A stretch of 64,000 bases of DNA from Ceratopteris richardii (GCA_020310875.1 CM035428.1:99709731-99773730); one strand, 5' to 3'; positions 44,801-57,670 are shown, numbered from the stretch's first letter. Translations and numbers: made by a program. Notes: generated by a model from the letters alone, not told the origin.

Positions 44801-46068
44801 ACTGTTCGGAGCATTTGTGCACTTGCAGCCCATGATGGTTGGAATGTACATCAGTTGGACATTAAAACAACATTTCTGAATGGTGACTTGCATGAAGAAG
44901 TGTATGTTTTTCAGCCCCATGGCTTTGTGTAGAAAGGGCATGAAAACCAGGTTTGCAGGTTAAAGAAGGCATTATATGGTTTAAAGCAAGCACCACGTGC
45001 TTGGTATGAGAAGATACATGCCTATCTGATTGCACATGGTTTTGAGAACAGTCCAACTGAAAGCACCTTATATGTTAAACGTGCTAATGATGTGCTTCTG
45101 ATCATTGTTGTCTATGTTGATGACATGCTGCTCACTGGTCCTATTGAGACACATATTGCTGATTTTAAGGCTGATTTGCATGCATCATTTGAGATGTCTG
45201 ATTTGGGGCATTTGCATTACTATTTGGGCATTTAGTTTATGCACGTTGATGGTGGAATGGCTTTGTGTCAAACGAAATATATTGACACATTATTGCAGCG
45301 TTTTGGCCTTGAAGACTGTAAGCCTATTGCCACTCCTATGGAGACAAGTTTACGATTGAGTCTTCATGATGTTGGAGATGCATTTGATGTTGTTCTCTAT
45401 CAGCAGGCTGTTGGATGCTTGATTTACTTATGCATTACTCGGCCAGATATTCAGTTTGCTGTCTCACAGATGAGCAGGTTTATGCATTGCCCAAGAGTCA
45501 CGCATTGGAAAGCGGTTAAGCGCATCTTTCGCTACTTGAGTGGTACTCGGCTACTTGGGTTGTTTTATCCCAAGGGGGGATCACTACCGCTAGATTTGCA
45601 TGCTTTTTCTGACTCAGATTGGGCTGGTTGCTATGACACTCGTGTGTCCACCAGTGGTTTTTGCTTCATGCTTGTACCTCATGTATATCTTGGTTGAGCA
45701 AGAAGCAGCCTACTGTGGCCACTTCCAGTTGTGAGGCTGAGTGTAGGACAGCTTTCACAGCGACTGTTGAGTGTGTGTGGCTCAGACGCCTTATGGCTGA
45801 TTTGGGTGTTGGCTAGTCTTCTGCCACCACCATCTTCACTGACAGTCAGAGCGCATTGGCAGTTGCGAGGAACCCTGTGTTCCATGCTCGCACTAAGCAC
45901 ATTGAGGTGCATTATCACTATGTTAGGGAGAGGTTCTCTGCTGGGGAGATCAGCTTGGCATATGTGCCCACGCAGGAGAACATTGCAGACCTTTTCACGA
46001 AGGCTCTGCCTAGGGAGAAGTTTGAAGCTTTCCACAAAGCTTTGGGCTTACTTCCTTTTGTGGAGTGA
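41802..46068 (+). pseudogene. Element B gag-pol, broken by seven stops and two frameshifts
   Basis: It aligns end to end with the 1421-codon gag-pol of element I. Stops: TAG at 42240, 42645, 44114, 44930, 45233 and 45814, and TGA at 43952. In element I these are CAG six times and TGG once, so every stop is a C-to-T change on one strand or the other. Indels are +2 near 43665 and -1 near 45671. All domains are recognisable: zinc knuckle C-K-Y-Y (42660; second Cys now Tyr), protease DSG (42889), integrase core (43490-43830), RT with YVDD (45115) and RNase H to 46068. One frame after 43665 starts at 43706. Confidence 0.95.
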
Positions 46069-46130
46069 TTTCCACATAGCTTGGCACTTCCTTATACATG
46101 AGTGCCAGCTCCTTGTTCACCGCATCACTC

Positions 46131-46142
46131 CCAGGGGGGATT
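46131..46142 (+). other. Polypurine tract of element B
   Basis: CCAGGGGGGATT immediately precedes the 3' LTR and is identical in element I. Confidence 0.88.
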
Positions 46143-46373
46143 TGTTGATATATTTAGGTAGTGATGTGTGTGAACACTCTAGGACCGCCGGGGCACTTTT
46201 TTCCCTCTTTAGGAGGTTTTTTTCCCCCGGCTTGTATATACGCCTATTGCCCTAATGGGCTACTTATCTTTGTACATTCTCTAGTAATACATTCAGTATT
46301 GTGTGTTTATGCTCCAAGCTTCTTCTTCTTCCTTGTGTTGTTCACGTGCTTCCGCAGATGTCTATCTCCAACA
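46143..46373 (+). repeat. 3' LTR of element B
   Basis: Partner of 41216-41446; the five differences lie in the last 60 bases. Confidence 0.95.
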
Positions 46374-46378
46374 TTATA

Positions 46379-46599
46379 TAGATATGACCTATTGATATTG
46401 GACTGCTTATAACTAGGTTGAGTTGCCAACAACTTCAGAGATCTTATCATTACATGTCCCTCATCAATGCATAGGTTCCTCAATGGAGAGGACTAATTGT
46501 ACCAATGAGTTTGGCTATATGATTTATTCTTGGTAAGTATGTAATCAACATCTGTGGTGGGGACTACTACTTGATGGTTTCTTGAAAGGAATATGTGGG
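46379..46599. other. Unassigned sequence between B and H
   Basis: No gene or element motif recognised. It is the right flank of the B insertion and may include the lost end of element H. Confidence 0.35.
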
Positions 46600-48695
46600 T
46601 GCAAGTTCAAATATTTAAAGAGATATTTCAGCCACATAAGCTCACAAGTGATAAGGACTTCTTTAACCTACACACATGATGAGGATACCTATGATCTTAA
46701 AAGCCTTTCGTTGCTCCATGAAAATAATGTCTTCGAGGTCATTGTTCAAGAAAGCATTATTTACATCTAGTTGGTGAATCTTCCAAATCTTTAAGGCAGC
46801 TATTGCAATGATATTCTTATTGTATTCATCCTTGCTATAGGGCTGAAATTATCTTCAAACTCAATGCCATAGTTTTGTGCAAAACCCTTGGCAACCAACC
46901 TTGCTTTACACCTAGATATGTTGCTATCTGAATTCGTCTTTACCCTATATACCCATTTGTTTCTTATCATCTTCATGTCCTTGATCTTAGGTACCAATGA
47001 CCAAGTGTGGTTCTCCTTGAGTTTTTTGACTCGTTGTTGCATGGATAGCTCCCATCATTCATGCTTGCTTGCATCCTCAAAACAATCAAGCTCTTCACAT
47101 GCAACTACTTGACTCATGCATGCATAATGTTTGGCAGTGAAAGAGTCATAGCTTAATCGCTGAAACTTTTCTCTTCTTACATTTGATGTCTTTACACTTG
47201 GATATTCTATCTTTTTCAATCTCTCCTTCACTGCTACTATTGATCTCTACCCATGGATTGTCTCGATCATCTTGTTCCTCCTTGCCTTTGCTTCTTGTAC
47301 AATTTTCTTCACTTGAGTAGAATTGTCCCTCATCCTCCCTTTCCATGGAGATGTGTGGCTGCCCTATAATTTTTCCCTTGAAGTTGATGGACCAAAAATC
47401 TCCACACTTTCTTGGTCTTCTACATGTCTTCTCTTGGCATCATGTATGTCTTCAACCGGTAATGAATCTTTCACACCATACCATCATAGTAATTCATCAA
47501 TGATAACGTACATAAACACCTTCAAATATTTTTTCTTAGGATCATAGAATCTAGAACCCTTTTACTCACTTGAATATCCAATAAAAATGCACTTTTACAA
47601 CTTTTTCTTCAAGTTTATGCCTCAATTCATAAGGCAGATGCACGTAACATACACAACCAAAAATCTTGAGATGAGATCGATTCAAATTTTACCATAAAAT
47701 GCTTCATATGGCTCAAAGAATGTAAAACTAAAGTGAGGAATCTATTCATGATGTGGATAGATGTACTTGTTGCATCTGCCCAATAGCAATTGGGCACATT
47801 CATCTCGTTGAGCATTGATCTTGCCACTTCGGTTATGTGTCTATTTTTCCTCTTTGGAACTCCATTTTGTTGGGATGTATACCTACATCTATATTGCCTC
47901 TTGATGTCATCACAACTTAGAATTCAGAAAACTCCTTCGAGAAATATTCTACCCCTCCATCAGGTCTAAGAATATTTATGTACGTGCCCATATCCTTTTC
48001 AACAAGTGCTTTGAAAACTTTAAAGTGACTAAACACTTCAACCTTTTACTTCATACAATACAAACATGTCATTATTGTATGATCATCAATGAAGATAACA
48101 AAATACCTATTCCCTCCCAATGAGAGCTCCTTGGTTGGTTCCCATACATCAGTGTGAGTGAGGTCCAATGGAAATCTACGCCCACCTCTCCTTTGCATAT
48201 CCTTCATCTTGTGAAGGTTTATGCGGCCGATCCTCTTGTGCCACAAATGCACTTGGGCTATTTGTTTAATTACAAATTTCAAATAGACCATATGTGATGA
48301 GGGTGGTCTTGACTCCATGGTGAAAAGCCTTCCTTCCTTCTTTCCTTTAGCTATTATCTTGTAGCCTTGTGATGGATCTTGCACAGCATCCTTTGTTGTT
48401 GAACTTGACTACATGCCCTCTTTCAACCATCTATCTAACTGACTAGATTCTTTGTGATTTTGGGCACATGTAACACATCTCTAAGACACTTTGCATTGTG
48501 ATTTTCATCTAAAGTAACATCACCTATGTATGTGATCCTATGATTAGTGTCATCCCCTATTTCTACAGGCCCTTGTGTGCTTGGTTCATGCAAATTGCAA
48601 AATATTTCCCTATTGCAGCCCATGTAATATGAACATAAACTATCAATGTACCATGTGGTGTATATGCCTTTATTCCTACCACTTTTTTGCATCAT
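46600..48695 (-). pseudogene. Copia element H: protease, integrase and RT remains
   Basis: Read on the minus strand, related to element F. The protease motif is WYIDSL (48640-48660), its Gly lost. The pre-integrase part has LWHKRIGRIN (about 48230). The first integrase Asp is kept in HTDVWEP (about 48150), and the core continues in broken frames to about 47600. RT starts near 47040 ([31 protein letters not shown]) and fades at about 46600 after a degraded FLNGDL and MEQ. The rest of RT, RNase H and the 3' LTR are missing. There are frameshifts and stops throughout, so this is an old copy. Confidence 0.85.
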
Positions 48696-48779
48696 GGATA
48701 AAATATTATCATTCTCTAATGTATTTGAAGAATTTGCAAATTTATCTTGATTCTTCTAGCCTCCTTGGTTGTCCTTTGG

Positions 48780-49615
48780 GTAACAGTCCCTTGCAAAGTT
48801 GCCTAGGTTTTCACAATTGTAGCATTCCTTTGTGTAGTCCTTTCCTTGAAGTCAACATCCTTTTCCTCTAGCTCTTCCTCTCCCCCTTTCTTGATAGATT
48901 TGACTTCAACCTTCTTGATCATTACTAGATCTTCCTCCACCTCTGCCTTTTCCATTTTTCCACCTCTCTTTCCTTTGCATTTACTTGATAAAAGACTTGG
49001 GCTTCATTGCCCTTTGAATGACCTCCATTAAGGTTCATCTCCTCGATCACCATAAGTATGAATAATTGCTCAAAATTTTGTAATGAGTCCCTCACATATA
49101 CTGAAGTAGTTAAATGTCCTCCATTTGTCATCATCTCTCAGCCCATTTATTTGATGAGCTACTAAATGATCATCATTGATGGATCTGCCTATTGATCCTA
49201 AGGAATCTGAAATCTCTTTTACCTTGAGGACATAATCATTTATGTTGCTCTTTGAAGCCTTCCCTAAGTTTTTCAACTCATTTTTTAGTTGAATCTTTCA
49301 AGCCTTTGTGGAGATGGAGTACAATCTCTCCAAAGCCTCCCATGCCTTCTTGGATGAGTCCAAGTCTTGGATCTGGTTGATCATGTTATTACTAATATGT
49401 CAAGATAAGATGAATACAACTCTCTTATCTCTCTCAATCCACTCATTCAATTTTGTTGCTTGTGATTGAGTGAATGGCTCTTCATATTGAGGCCTAGGTG
49501 CAGCTCCACTTACTAATCCCCATAGTCCCTTTCCTAGGAAATTGCTAACCCCAAATCTCTAGGATTGGTAGATTCCTTTCTCCAAGTTCTCTATCAGGGT
49601 AGCACGTTCAACCAT
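48780..49615 (-). pseudogene. Copia element H gag
   Basis: The minus-strand ATG at 49615 starts MVERATLIENLEKGIYQS-stop-RF, matching the gag start of F. Helical core motifs KIQLKNELKNLGKASKS (about 49250-49310) and INGLRDDDKW (about 49125) follow. The zinc knuckle near 48786-48826 reads C-Y-N-C-(4)-N-(4)-C, its His changed to Asn. There are at least four stops. Confidence 0.85.
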
Positions 49616-49851
49616 TGCTTAAGATTCTATGCTTCCTAAGCTTCCCTTGAGTGTGATGGAATAGCCAAAGTTAAAAATTATTACCTTCTTATAGCTTCCT
49701 CCCTTGATATCTATTGATTTGTTTGCTCATAACTTCAAAATCCACTTCTAAAATTTGATGTAGCTTGTAGGTATGCTATAGGTCCTTTTCGAGAGCTTTA
49801 ACAGTTTCAAATGGTTTCTTTGACTTGCAAGAGGCCCAAATCCTTCATAAT

Positions 49852-49863
49852 TCTCTAATACCA
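49852..49863 (-). other. Primer-binding site of element H
   Basis: On the minus strand TGGTATTAGAGA lies one base from the LTR, as in F with one C-to-T change. Confidence 0.75.
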
Positions 49864-49864
49864 C

Positions 49865-50899
49865 TAGTGGGGATGAATCTACACCCCTACTTGGAAGGTT
49901 GTAGGCCCTCACATGTTGTTTTCCACAATGAGAGTCGCTCTTTTGGCTCTACATCAAAATATAAATGCAAAAAAGTAATAAAACTTTCCAAGATGAATAG
50001 AAACTCTCAGCTATTCATAGAACTTTAAAAATCTTTATTTGGATACTCCTTGTTTGTTGTTAACCTTTGGAGTTGTCCTCTCCAATCATTATAGCATAAA
50101 AGATTAACTACACATCATTAAATTGTCAATCCGGGAAGTATGCAAAGACCACAACCCCTTCTAGTTAATGGAATCCAAGAATAAGAGTTACCATAGTTGT
50201 TTCCTGAGAAGTTAGTGAAGAAGAAGATGAAGAAACTAGGGATTTGATTATCTTGAGTTATACAACAGCATTTTTAACAATCTTGGTGCCTAAAGTGTGC
50301 CATTTTTCCTGTAGATTACAAATATAAAGTCAAATTTTCAAAACAAAACCTGTATCACATAGACAAGACAATCATGATTCTGTAAAAACTGAGAAATTCC
50401 AATTCCAGCATTGATCTCTTGCAATGTCTTGCTCAATATACTAACATCAATCACTCTTCATACACTTCACTCAGAAATACACAAGAAAAGTTCACAAATT
50501 CCATGGATTTCACAATAGGAAGACCCAACAAATCAAGAAGATTATCATGAGAAGTAGAAACACGATTTCTGCAAGGAAGCTCTTCACATTACTTGGATAG
50601 CATCAGAATAATACAAACAACCTCTTCAAAGTAGAAGAAAATATCTTTTATACTTTTTCAAGTGTCCCTTTTCACACTTGAAATTTGGTCTTCTACCTTC
50701 TATTCTAAAAATATGCTACCAAAGGGCTTCCAAAAATTCTAAGAAAAATACATATGCTTCTACTATACATGAGGAAGAATCTTCCTCAATTTCACATTAT
50801 TTGGATAAATATAACTAAAAAAAATGTCAAATTACAAATAATTTCCTTTAAAAAATACTTCTTCCAATCTTCCCCTCCTAGAATTTTTGGCTCCTGACA
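49865..50899 (-). repeat. 5' LTR of element H
   Basis: It begins TAGTGGGGATG beside the primer-binding site, equivalent to TGATGGGGG in F. A minus-strand TATA box (TATAAAAG, about 50646-50655) lies at the same distance from the far end as in F. The right end is placed at CCTGACA by that comparison and is uncertain by some tens of bases. It abuts element G only about 35 bp past the ORF X stop. Confidence 0.6.
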
Positions 50900-50935
50900 A
50901 AAATTATTCTGACAGAAGAGTAATGTAAGTTCCAT

Positions 50936-53900
50936 TTATTTCTTCTTCCTTTGATAAACCTCTGATAACAAATCATGACTTTTTCTTTCTATGACATTCA
51001 AATTATTCACCATCTCGAACAAAGCTTTTCTCCTTTGGATTGCTACCTCTAGTCTCTCTATCACATCTTTCTTTAGATATTCTATGTATGAAGCTTCATA
51101 TGCAGTAAGTCTTGATTTTGTAACTACTAACAGATTTCGAAAAATTTCATATTCCCTTTCAAAGAACCCACAATCAAAAGCATCCTCAAAGATTTGAAGG
51201 TAATGGCTTTCCCAAAAATACAATTCTGCTGTAGTATGCCATTAAACCAATTTTGTCTAGAGTTTCACTTAGATAAAAAATTAAGGCATATGTAGGTGAA
51301 TTAAATCTTATATAATTGAGGGTTCGTATTTCTATATATGTAAAGGTTTCTATACATGCTACTACAAGTTGCATGATTCTGACTAATAATATACAGGCGG
51401 GATCATTTACATCTTTATATGTGGATATAACAAATTCTGCAATATCAATCATGTATTTCTTAGTTGGCCATGATCCTGTTTTGGTCCTACAATCTTTGGA
51501 AAATTAAGCCATTTTGCTGGAATTTGTCCTGCATTTCTTCTTTCCCAAAATACCGACTGCTCCCTTCTTCTAGCTACTAGACAATAAGCTGGATTTATCT
51601 TTAATTGTAATGGTGCTTCCTTCCAGATCTTTCTGCATTCCTTATTGAAATCCAACCACCTATTCCTCCATTTAGGGTTAGGTTTTTCAAATAATTCTTT
51701 TGTAACATTGATATCCTCCTCATACTCCACGTATTTTTTAGGTAATAAACCTACTCTTGCAGTATGATAATTCTTGAAACTTTCAAGAATCATACAAAAG
51801 GGTATTCCTAGACCATCTGCTGCCCAATGATGTTGATTTGGATTTACTCCATTCTTTAAAGCAAACTTTACAATCTGATCTTCATATTCATCATGCATTT
51901 TCCTTATAAACTTCATTCTTGACTCCCTATTTGTCAAGAGCATCTGCACAAATTCATCTGAATAATCTTCATTGTCCTTCTCTTTTTGCTCATGAAAATC
52001 CTGAGACCTATTATCTTCTACCAATTCTGGCTCCCTAGCTTGTGTAGTCACTACTTGTTCCTCAACCTTTCCTTGTTGGGTTTCCATAGTCCTCTTTAAC
52101 TTTGTAACCTCCATCATTAATCCTTGATTCTGAGATACTAGCAATTCTCTCTCTGAGCTCCATTCACTCCTTTCTTTCTCTATATCCATATGTAATTTGT
52201 TATATCCCCTCATGGAACTAACAACATGCACACTAGCTTGTTTTTCCACTTCCTTGGCTTCTTTGAGTTCTTCCTGCAACCTTTCAATTTCTTTACTCAT
52301 TGTTTCTACTCCCTCCTGATTCATTTGTGCATTTGAGCTTTTTAGTGTTCTAAACTTGCCTTCTATTTTCTTCAGTTCCATTTCTACTTTATTGCTATGC
52401 TTCAGCTGCTTAATACATTTATTTTCAAGGAACTGGATTTTGTTCTGATTTTGAACTTCCTGTGCTTCCAATGAAAACAATCTCTTTTTCAAAGTTTCAT
52501 TCCTCTCCTGTAATACTCTTATCTGATCTTCTAACTGTTCCTTTTCTTTCTTCTGCTCAATAATAATTCTTCTTCCTTTTACAAATTCTGATTCAGCAAC
52601 CATCCCTGATATAATTATATTTCTACTAGAAGGTTTAAATTGCTCTATGTTGCTCATGATGATTTCACAAGCAGATCTGATGTCCTTAGGTATTCTTTCA
52701 AGGCCAGTTTCCAGTCCCAATTGCTTTACTTCTATTTGTTTCTCTTCCTTCAATTCATTCTCTTATGCATCCTCCTCCTCATAACATGTTGCTTGATTCT
52801 TTCCCTTTCTTGTTTCTGTTTCCTGCTCTATTGTTTCTACTTCCTTTACATTAATTTCCTTTTGTCTTTGTTGAATAACTTGTAACTCCTCTTCCTAGAC
52901 TTCGTTTTTCTGTAATATCACTGATTCCCTTTTCCACTCCATCTGATTTCCTATTTGATCATTCAGGTGCTGCTCTTTTCCTTCCATTACTTGTTCATTT
53001 ATATCCATAAAATCTGCTTCAAATTCCCTTTCATGATTATCTAGATCTATTTGATCTTCGTGATGACCCAAATCAAGGAGTACCTCCTCTATCTTCTTAT
53101 TTACTTCTGCTTTTGTATTCCCCTCATTATGTTCTTTGAATTCTGTCTCCTTCTGTACTTCAGCCTCTTCTTCATCTTTGCATTTATTCCCTTTGCTAGG
53201 CAATTGGATGTAGGGCTTTTCTCTTTCTTCCAAATCTTGCTTTTCCTCATATGGTTGACAATAAAGTTGTTGTGAAGGTTTTTTCCATATGGTTTGTGTC
53301 TACCAATACCTATTGAATCCTTCCTTATGTACATTATCTTCCTTCAGCTTTCAACTCTTCACAAGTCTGTATTCCCTTTGAACTTTGACTCAACCGTTCT
53401 GATGTTCTGTTGTTCTCTGATGCTTGTACCATTTTAACTGGTGTACTTGGTACTGATAAGTTTAAACTCTTCAATAAAAAATTCTCAATATCACTCTCTG
53501 AATCAAATGAGAGTTTTGAGGAGGCAACTATTTCAAATTCTCTTTTTTTATCCTCAAATTTTTCTTCCCTTTCAGCTGATTCCTTCTGATTCTTTTCTGC
53601 TGATGGTGTCTTTAATGTCTCTTCAACAATCTCCTGCTCAACAACCTTACCCTTATCCTTCTTGGTTGGTTTCTTTTTCTGAGCAGACTTTTTCTGGATT
53701 TTTCTTTTCACCACCACTGTAGTTCTGGCTTCTGGAGGTCCTTGTAATTCTTTGAAATAAGCCAATAATTCCACTTCTTTCCTTACAAATAATTCCTCAG
53801 TTTTTGTTGCCATCATCTGGTCATGTAATTCCTTATAATGTTCCATCTCCTCTTGTATCCATTCAATTGCTTTACATGAATAGTTTTCCAACATCTTTTG

Positions 53901-55084
53901 ATACTGAGCTTCATATATTGCCCTCTTATCATTGCCTTGAGTCAAGTATGAATAGATTTGCTCTTTGCTTGTGTGAGGTGGATGAGACTCCTTTGAGGAT
54001 TGGACTTCCTTTTGGGTTGCTTCATACTCTTCTTTTGTCACTTCTTCCTGTTCCAGTGCTACTTTCCTAGGATCCAGTCTTCTCTTCTTGGTTGGGACTA
54101 CCTCTTCTGATGCAACTTTCCATTCCCTACCTGACCCTCTCATGCTTGTTTGGACTTCTGTTTCTCTAATTGGTATCAAGTTAGATGGGCTCTTAATTCT
54201 TGCCATCAAACTCCTGAAATATTGAGCTTCTAGAACCAACTTTAATTGATCTTCCATATCTAGAATATGATATATGATCCTTGTCAAAAATTGGGCTCCA
54301 TTCATAAACTTTTTCTGCTGCCAGTGTTTTACTGCTTCCTTTAATTGTTCATGAATGTAGGGAGTCACATCCATTACTCCAAAGGTTTTAGTCCTATCTT
54401 TGTTATTAAACATGATCAATGTAACTAGTTTGTGAGGCATTGTGTATCTTGGCAGTTTTGGAAAATAGAAGTATTGAACAAACATTCTTGTGGCAAATTC
54501 TTCATTCTCTTTACCCTTGAAATCCACAAACTTGGAATATCCAACATATGTTGCTACATTCTTCTTGACAAAGCTGCCATCCAATTTGTTTCCCATAGAA
54601 TAAAACTGAAGTGCTGCCCTTATGTGTTCTGCTTTAGTGGTAATCTACACCTCCTTGACTTCCTTATTCTTGACTGAACATCTGAAGTATGCATCATTAC
54701 CTTTGCCAAATTCAATCAGACTAGACATGACTTGTGAGACTCTCTCAAAATCTATGAAAAAGAGAGGTTCATCAAATAGTCTATGAAGTCCAACTGCCTT
54801 CCACCTTTTGTAATTAGCAGTCACTTTGTGAAATTTATAGAACTCTTGGCATTAGTATATTTGTAGCCTCCTACACCCACTGTGAAGATGTGTTGACCAA
54901 TAATACTGATTGTTTCCTTCAGCTCCTTGATTATCTGTTCAGCTTCCGAAAGGTCCTGTTCTTCATCAGATTCTAATGCCACTTCTTCCTCCATTGTCTC
55001 ACTGTCTAGGAACCAATGTCCTCTTGAGGAAGTTACAGAATCAGCTTTGAAATCATGAATGGGTAGTTCTTTTACATTCACCAT
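50936..55084 (-). pseudogene. Element G ORF X: homologue of the E post-pol protein
   Basis: The minus-strand ATG at 55084 begins MVNVKELPIHDF and soon SSRGHWFLD, matching the KGHWFRDD of E. The main pieces are 53334-54596 (TPYIHEQLKEA near 54353, KKFMNG), then an acidic and Lys-rich linker, a long coiled coil (about 51950-52750) and the C-terminal domain. That domain has INPAYCLVARRR (about 51580), KWLNFP, ALIFYLS and LMAYYSR (about 51240), ending QRKKK at 50939. Frame changes occur near 54800, 53280, 51450 and 51200. Full length would be about 1,380 codons. Order and spacing equal those of E. Base composition is AT-richer than in E. Unknown function. Confidence 0.78.
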
Positions 55085-56196
55085 CCTGGGAAAAAATATA
55101 ACACACCACACCAAAACTTCCACAATCTGATTCACAAAAAGTATAAGAAAGAATAGAAATTACTTTTTTTAAAAAAAATAAAACACAATTCTCTTCCAAG
55201 TTTCATTACAGATGTTAACAAGATAAAGTGATCATCACATGTGTAGCAAGATACCTAATTTTTAGTGTTGATGGAAAAGAAAAATAAAAAAAGGTGAATA
55301 AAAAGATCAAATATATATATAAATTTCAAAGAGAAAAAAATTGAATAATATCTCAATAACTATCCCCATAGTGTACCCTATATCTTGCTTGTGCTTATAA
55401 ATTATATAAAAAGAAAATGAATAAAGGAAAAAATAAGAAAAACTGAATCTAGGTTTCAAGGATTTCTCTTTTTTTTTTCCTCTTTTCCCCTTTATTTTCT
55501 CTCTTTTTGTCCTCTTTTTCCCTTTTTTTAATAATCTTCTCCCCTCTTTTTTTAATATATATTTTTTTCATGATTTTCGATACTCATTTTCCTGTGACTT
55601 TTGCCTTCTGCATATGCAACTTCTTAAGGAACTCTCTTCCCCTCCTATTCTTTTTCCTAGAAAAAGAATTAGAAGAAATACATGGAAATAATTCCAAGTA
55701 CTTAGTGAACTCACAGCATTTGAATGTTGCCCTTTTACTGCATTCTCTGTAAATGCACTGTTGCACAATATGTGTCTTTGAGATCTTAGATAGAAAACCC
55801 AAGTGTTCATCTGATGATGAGATTACACTATCTTCCCCCTTTGAATCTTCATGCTTCTGTAATATTAACATGTATTTGTCCTTGTTAACTGTCAGTTGAA
55901 GCATATCTGATTTTTTCACCTAGCAATACTTTATATTTGATGGTTCTGTCTTTTGAGTCAAACAGACTTCTTTTGATGAGCAGTGCTTGAATGTCTTAGG
56001 TCTCCATATCCATTTTGTCCTTATGTTAAGATTTTTCTAGATATTTCTTAGTCTCCACCTTTCAACTGTTTTTCCACCAGATTTTGTTCCTTCAACTTCT
56101 TTCTGTTTTTCAATGAATTTGGTTTGGTCATGGAGAAGTTCCTTCTGTGAGTCCTTTGTATCTTCTATTAGAAAGATAAATCTTTCCAGTTCTCAG
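55085..56196 (-). pseudogene. Element G linker between second protease and ORF X
   Basis: It contains RTKWIWRPK (about 55996-56027), the counterpart of the W-I-P-K motifs of E, and an open piece 55584-55919 with four Cys in close order (CIYREC, KCCEF) and a Lys/Arg-rich end. The stretch 55140-55560 is very AT-rich with T-runs and holds no coding signal. Confidence 0.5.
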
Positions 56197-56613
56197 TCAT
56201 AGATTTCCTGTGTGAACTCCCTGTTCTTCATTACTCAACAAACGCATTAAAAACTTCTTGTCATCTACTTTCAATTTAAGCTTCATCTTTTCAAAATTCA
56301 AAATTACTTTACCCTGCTTCATCCAAGGTTGCCTTAAAATCATTTTCTCAGTCATCATATGATCAAGCCATTCGTCACAATCTATTTTCATATTTTCTTC
56401 ATTGAACTTAACTACAATTGATTGTGAAGACAAACTTTGTACTACCTGTCCATCTAGTGCTTTGATAAATGTTTTGCTCATATTCCTTTTGATCTTTGGT
56501 TTGGTTAACAATTCAGAACTTATCAAATTGACTTGTGCACCTGAATCTAATAAAACCTTAATTTGCTCATTATGAAAAATCATTGTAATGACAGGCAAAT
56601 GCTCTCTCACCAC
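56197..56613 (-). pseudogene. Element G second retropepsin-like domain
   Basis: This open frame of 138 codons starts near the integrase tail stop. It reads IKVLLDSGAQVNLIS (about 56533-56570) and then MILRQPWM (about 56317-56346), the motif pair of a retropepsin monomer; the usual ILGxP Gly is Arg. A mostly charged tail follows. It lies after the integrase, where plant Ty3 elements do not normally have a protease. The same domain lies at the same place in E. Its active-site triad is intact. Confidence 0.78.
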
Positions 56614-56640
56614 CCCTGAATGTCTCTCACATATGAAAAC

Positions 56641-57426
56641 TTATTTGATCTCTTTAGATTTTCTAATTCTTTCTCTAGCTTCTTGTTGAGCTTCGCATCT
56701 AATGTTTTCCTCTTCTTTTTTTCTGTTTTGAGCTTGATGTATTCTTCTCCTCCATTCTAGAGCTGTTAATGGAAGATCATATCTTTTTACTCTACATCCA
56801 CTTATGAAATTTGGCATTATTTCTCCATCTATATTGGCTAATTGGACAGCTCCACTGTTACTAATTTGATTGATAATGTAAGGCCCATGTCCTTTCTTTT
56901 GAAGTTTCTTCTGATGTTCTTTCAAGGTATATGACAGAACTAAGTCCCCAACTTTCAAATCCTTATCTTTAATATGAATATCATGATATGCTTTTTGTCT
57001 CCTTTTATCTGCATAGATACTCATAATTGCTTGAAGTCTTGAAGTTCCAAATTTTTTAATTCTACCACTCTTTCAGATAGTTCATGTCCAGTCCATTCTA
57101 ATTGATTTCCCACCTTTAATGTAGGTATAAGAAATTCTAATGGCAAGATTTCATTTTGTCCGTAGACCAAATTAAATGGTGTTGTATCAATGGCAGTTTT
57201 GTATGCCACTCTATATGCCCATAGAACATGATTAAGTTGTAAATCCCAATCATTCCTATTTGTATTTACCAATTTTGACAAGACAATGCAAAGCACTTTA
57301 TTAGGGCTTTCTGCTAATCCATTTGCTTGTGGATGATAAGGGGCTGACTCTCTATGACTAATCATGAAATAATCAGTTATATTTTCAATTACTTGATTTA
57401 TAAAATGAGTCCCCCTATCACTTACC
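56641..57426 (-). pseudogene. Element G integrase, C-terminal part
   Basis: It continues the core left of copia I: the second catalytic Asp (SDRGTHF) is at about 57405-57426 and the Glu is in HPQANGLAE (about 57310). The frame 57021-57365 is followed by 56641-57024 after a one-base slip in a T-run near 57055. The C-terminal domain has YADKRRQKAYHDIHIKDK, GDLVLSYTL and GCRVKRYDLPLTALEWRRR. It passes without a break into the charged helix QAQNRKKEEENIRCEAQQEA, which ends at the TAA 56641. Confidence 0.9.
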
Positions 57427-57656
57427 TGTTGGAGTTAGACGTCTGCGGAAGCACGCGAACAGCACAAGGAAGAAGAAGAAGCTTGGAGCACAACACACAA
57501 GACTGAATGAATTACTAGAGAATGTACAAAGATAAGTAGCCCATTAGGGCAATAGGCGTATATACAAGCCGGGGGAAAAAAACCTCCTAAAGAGGGAAAA
57601 AAGTGCCCCGGCGGTCCTAGAGTGTTCACACACATCACTACCTAAATATATCAACA
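57427..57656 (-). repeat. 3' LTR of element I
   Basis: TGTTGG to TCAACA on the plus strand. A minus-strand TATA-type stretch GTATATAC lies at 57558-57565. Confidence 0.97.
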
Positions 57657-57670
57657 AATCCCCCCTGGGA
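57657..57670 (-). other. Polypurine tract of element I
   Basis: On the minus strand TCCCAGGGGGGATT adjoins the 3' LTR. Confidence 0.9.

Larger units (their letters stand above)
41216..46373 (+). mobile_element. Element B: full-length copia, decayed
   Basis: LTRs at 41216-41446 and 46143-46373 are flanked by TTATA (41211-41215 and 46374-46378). They differ at 5 of 231 positions, all transitions. It is the same family as the intact element I, in opposite orientation 11 kb away. Confidence 0.96.
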
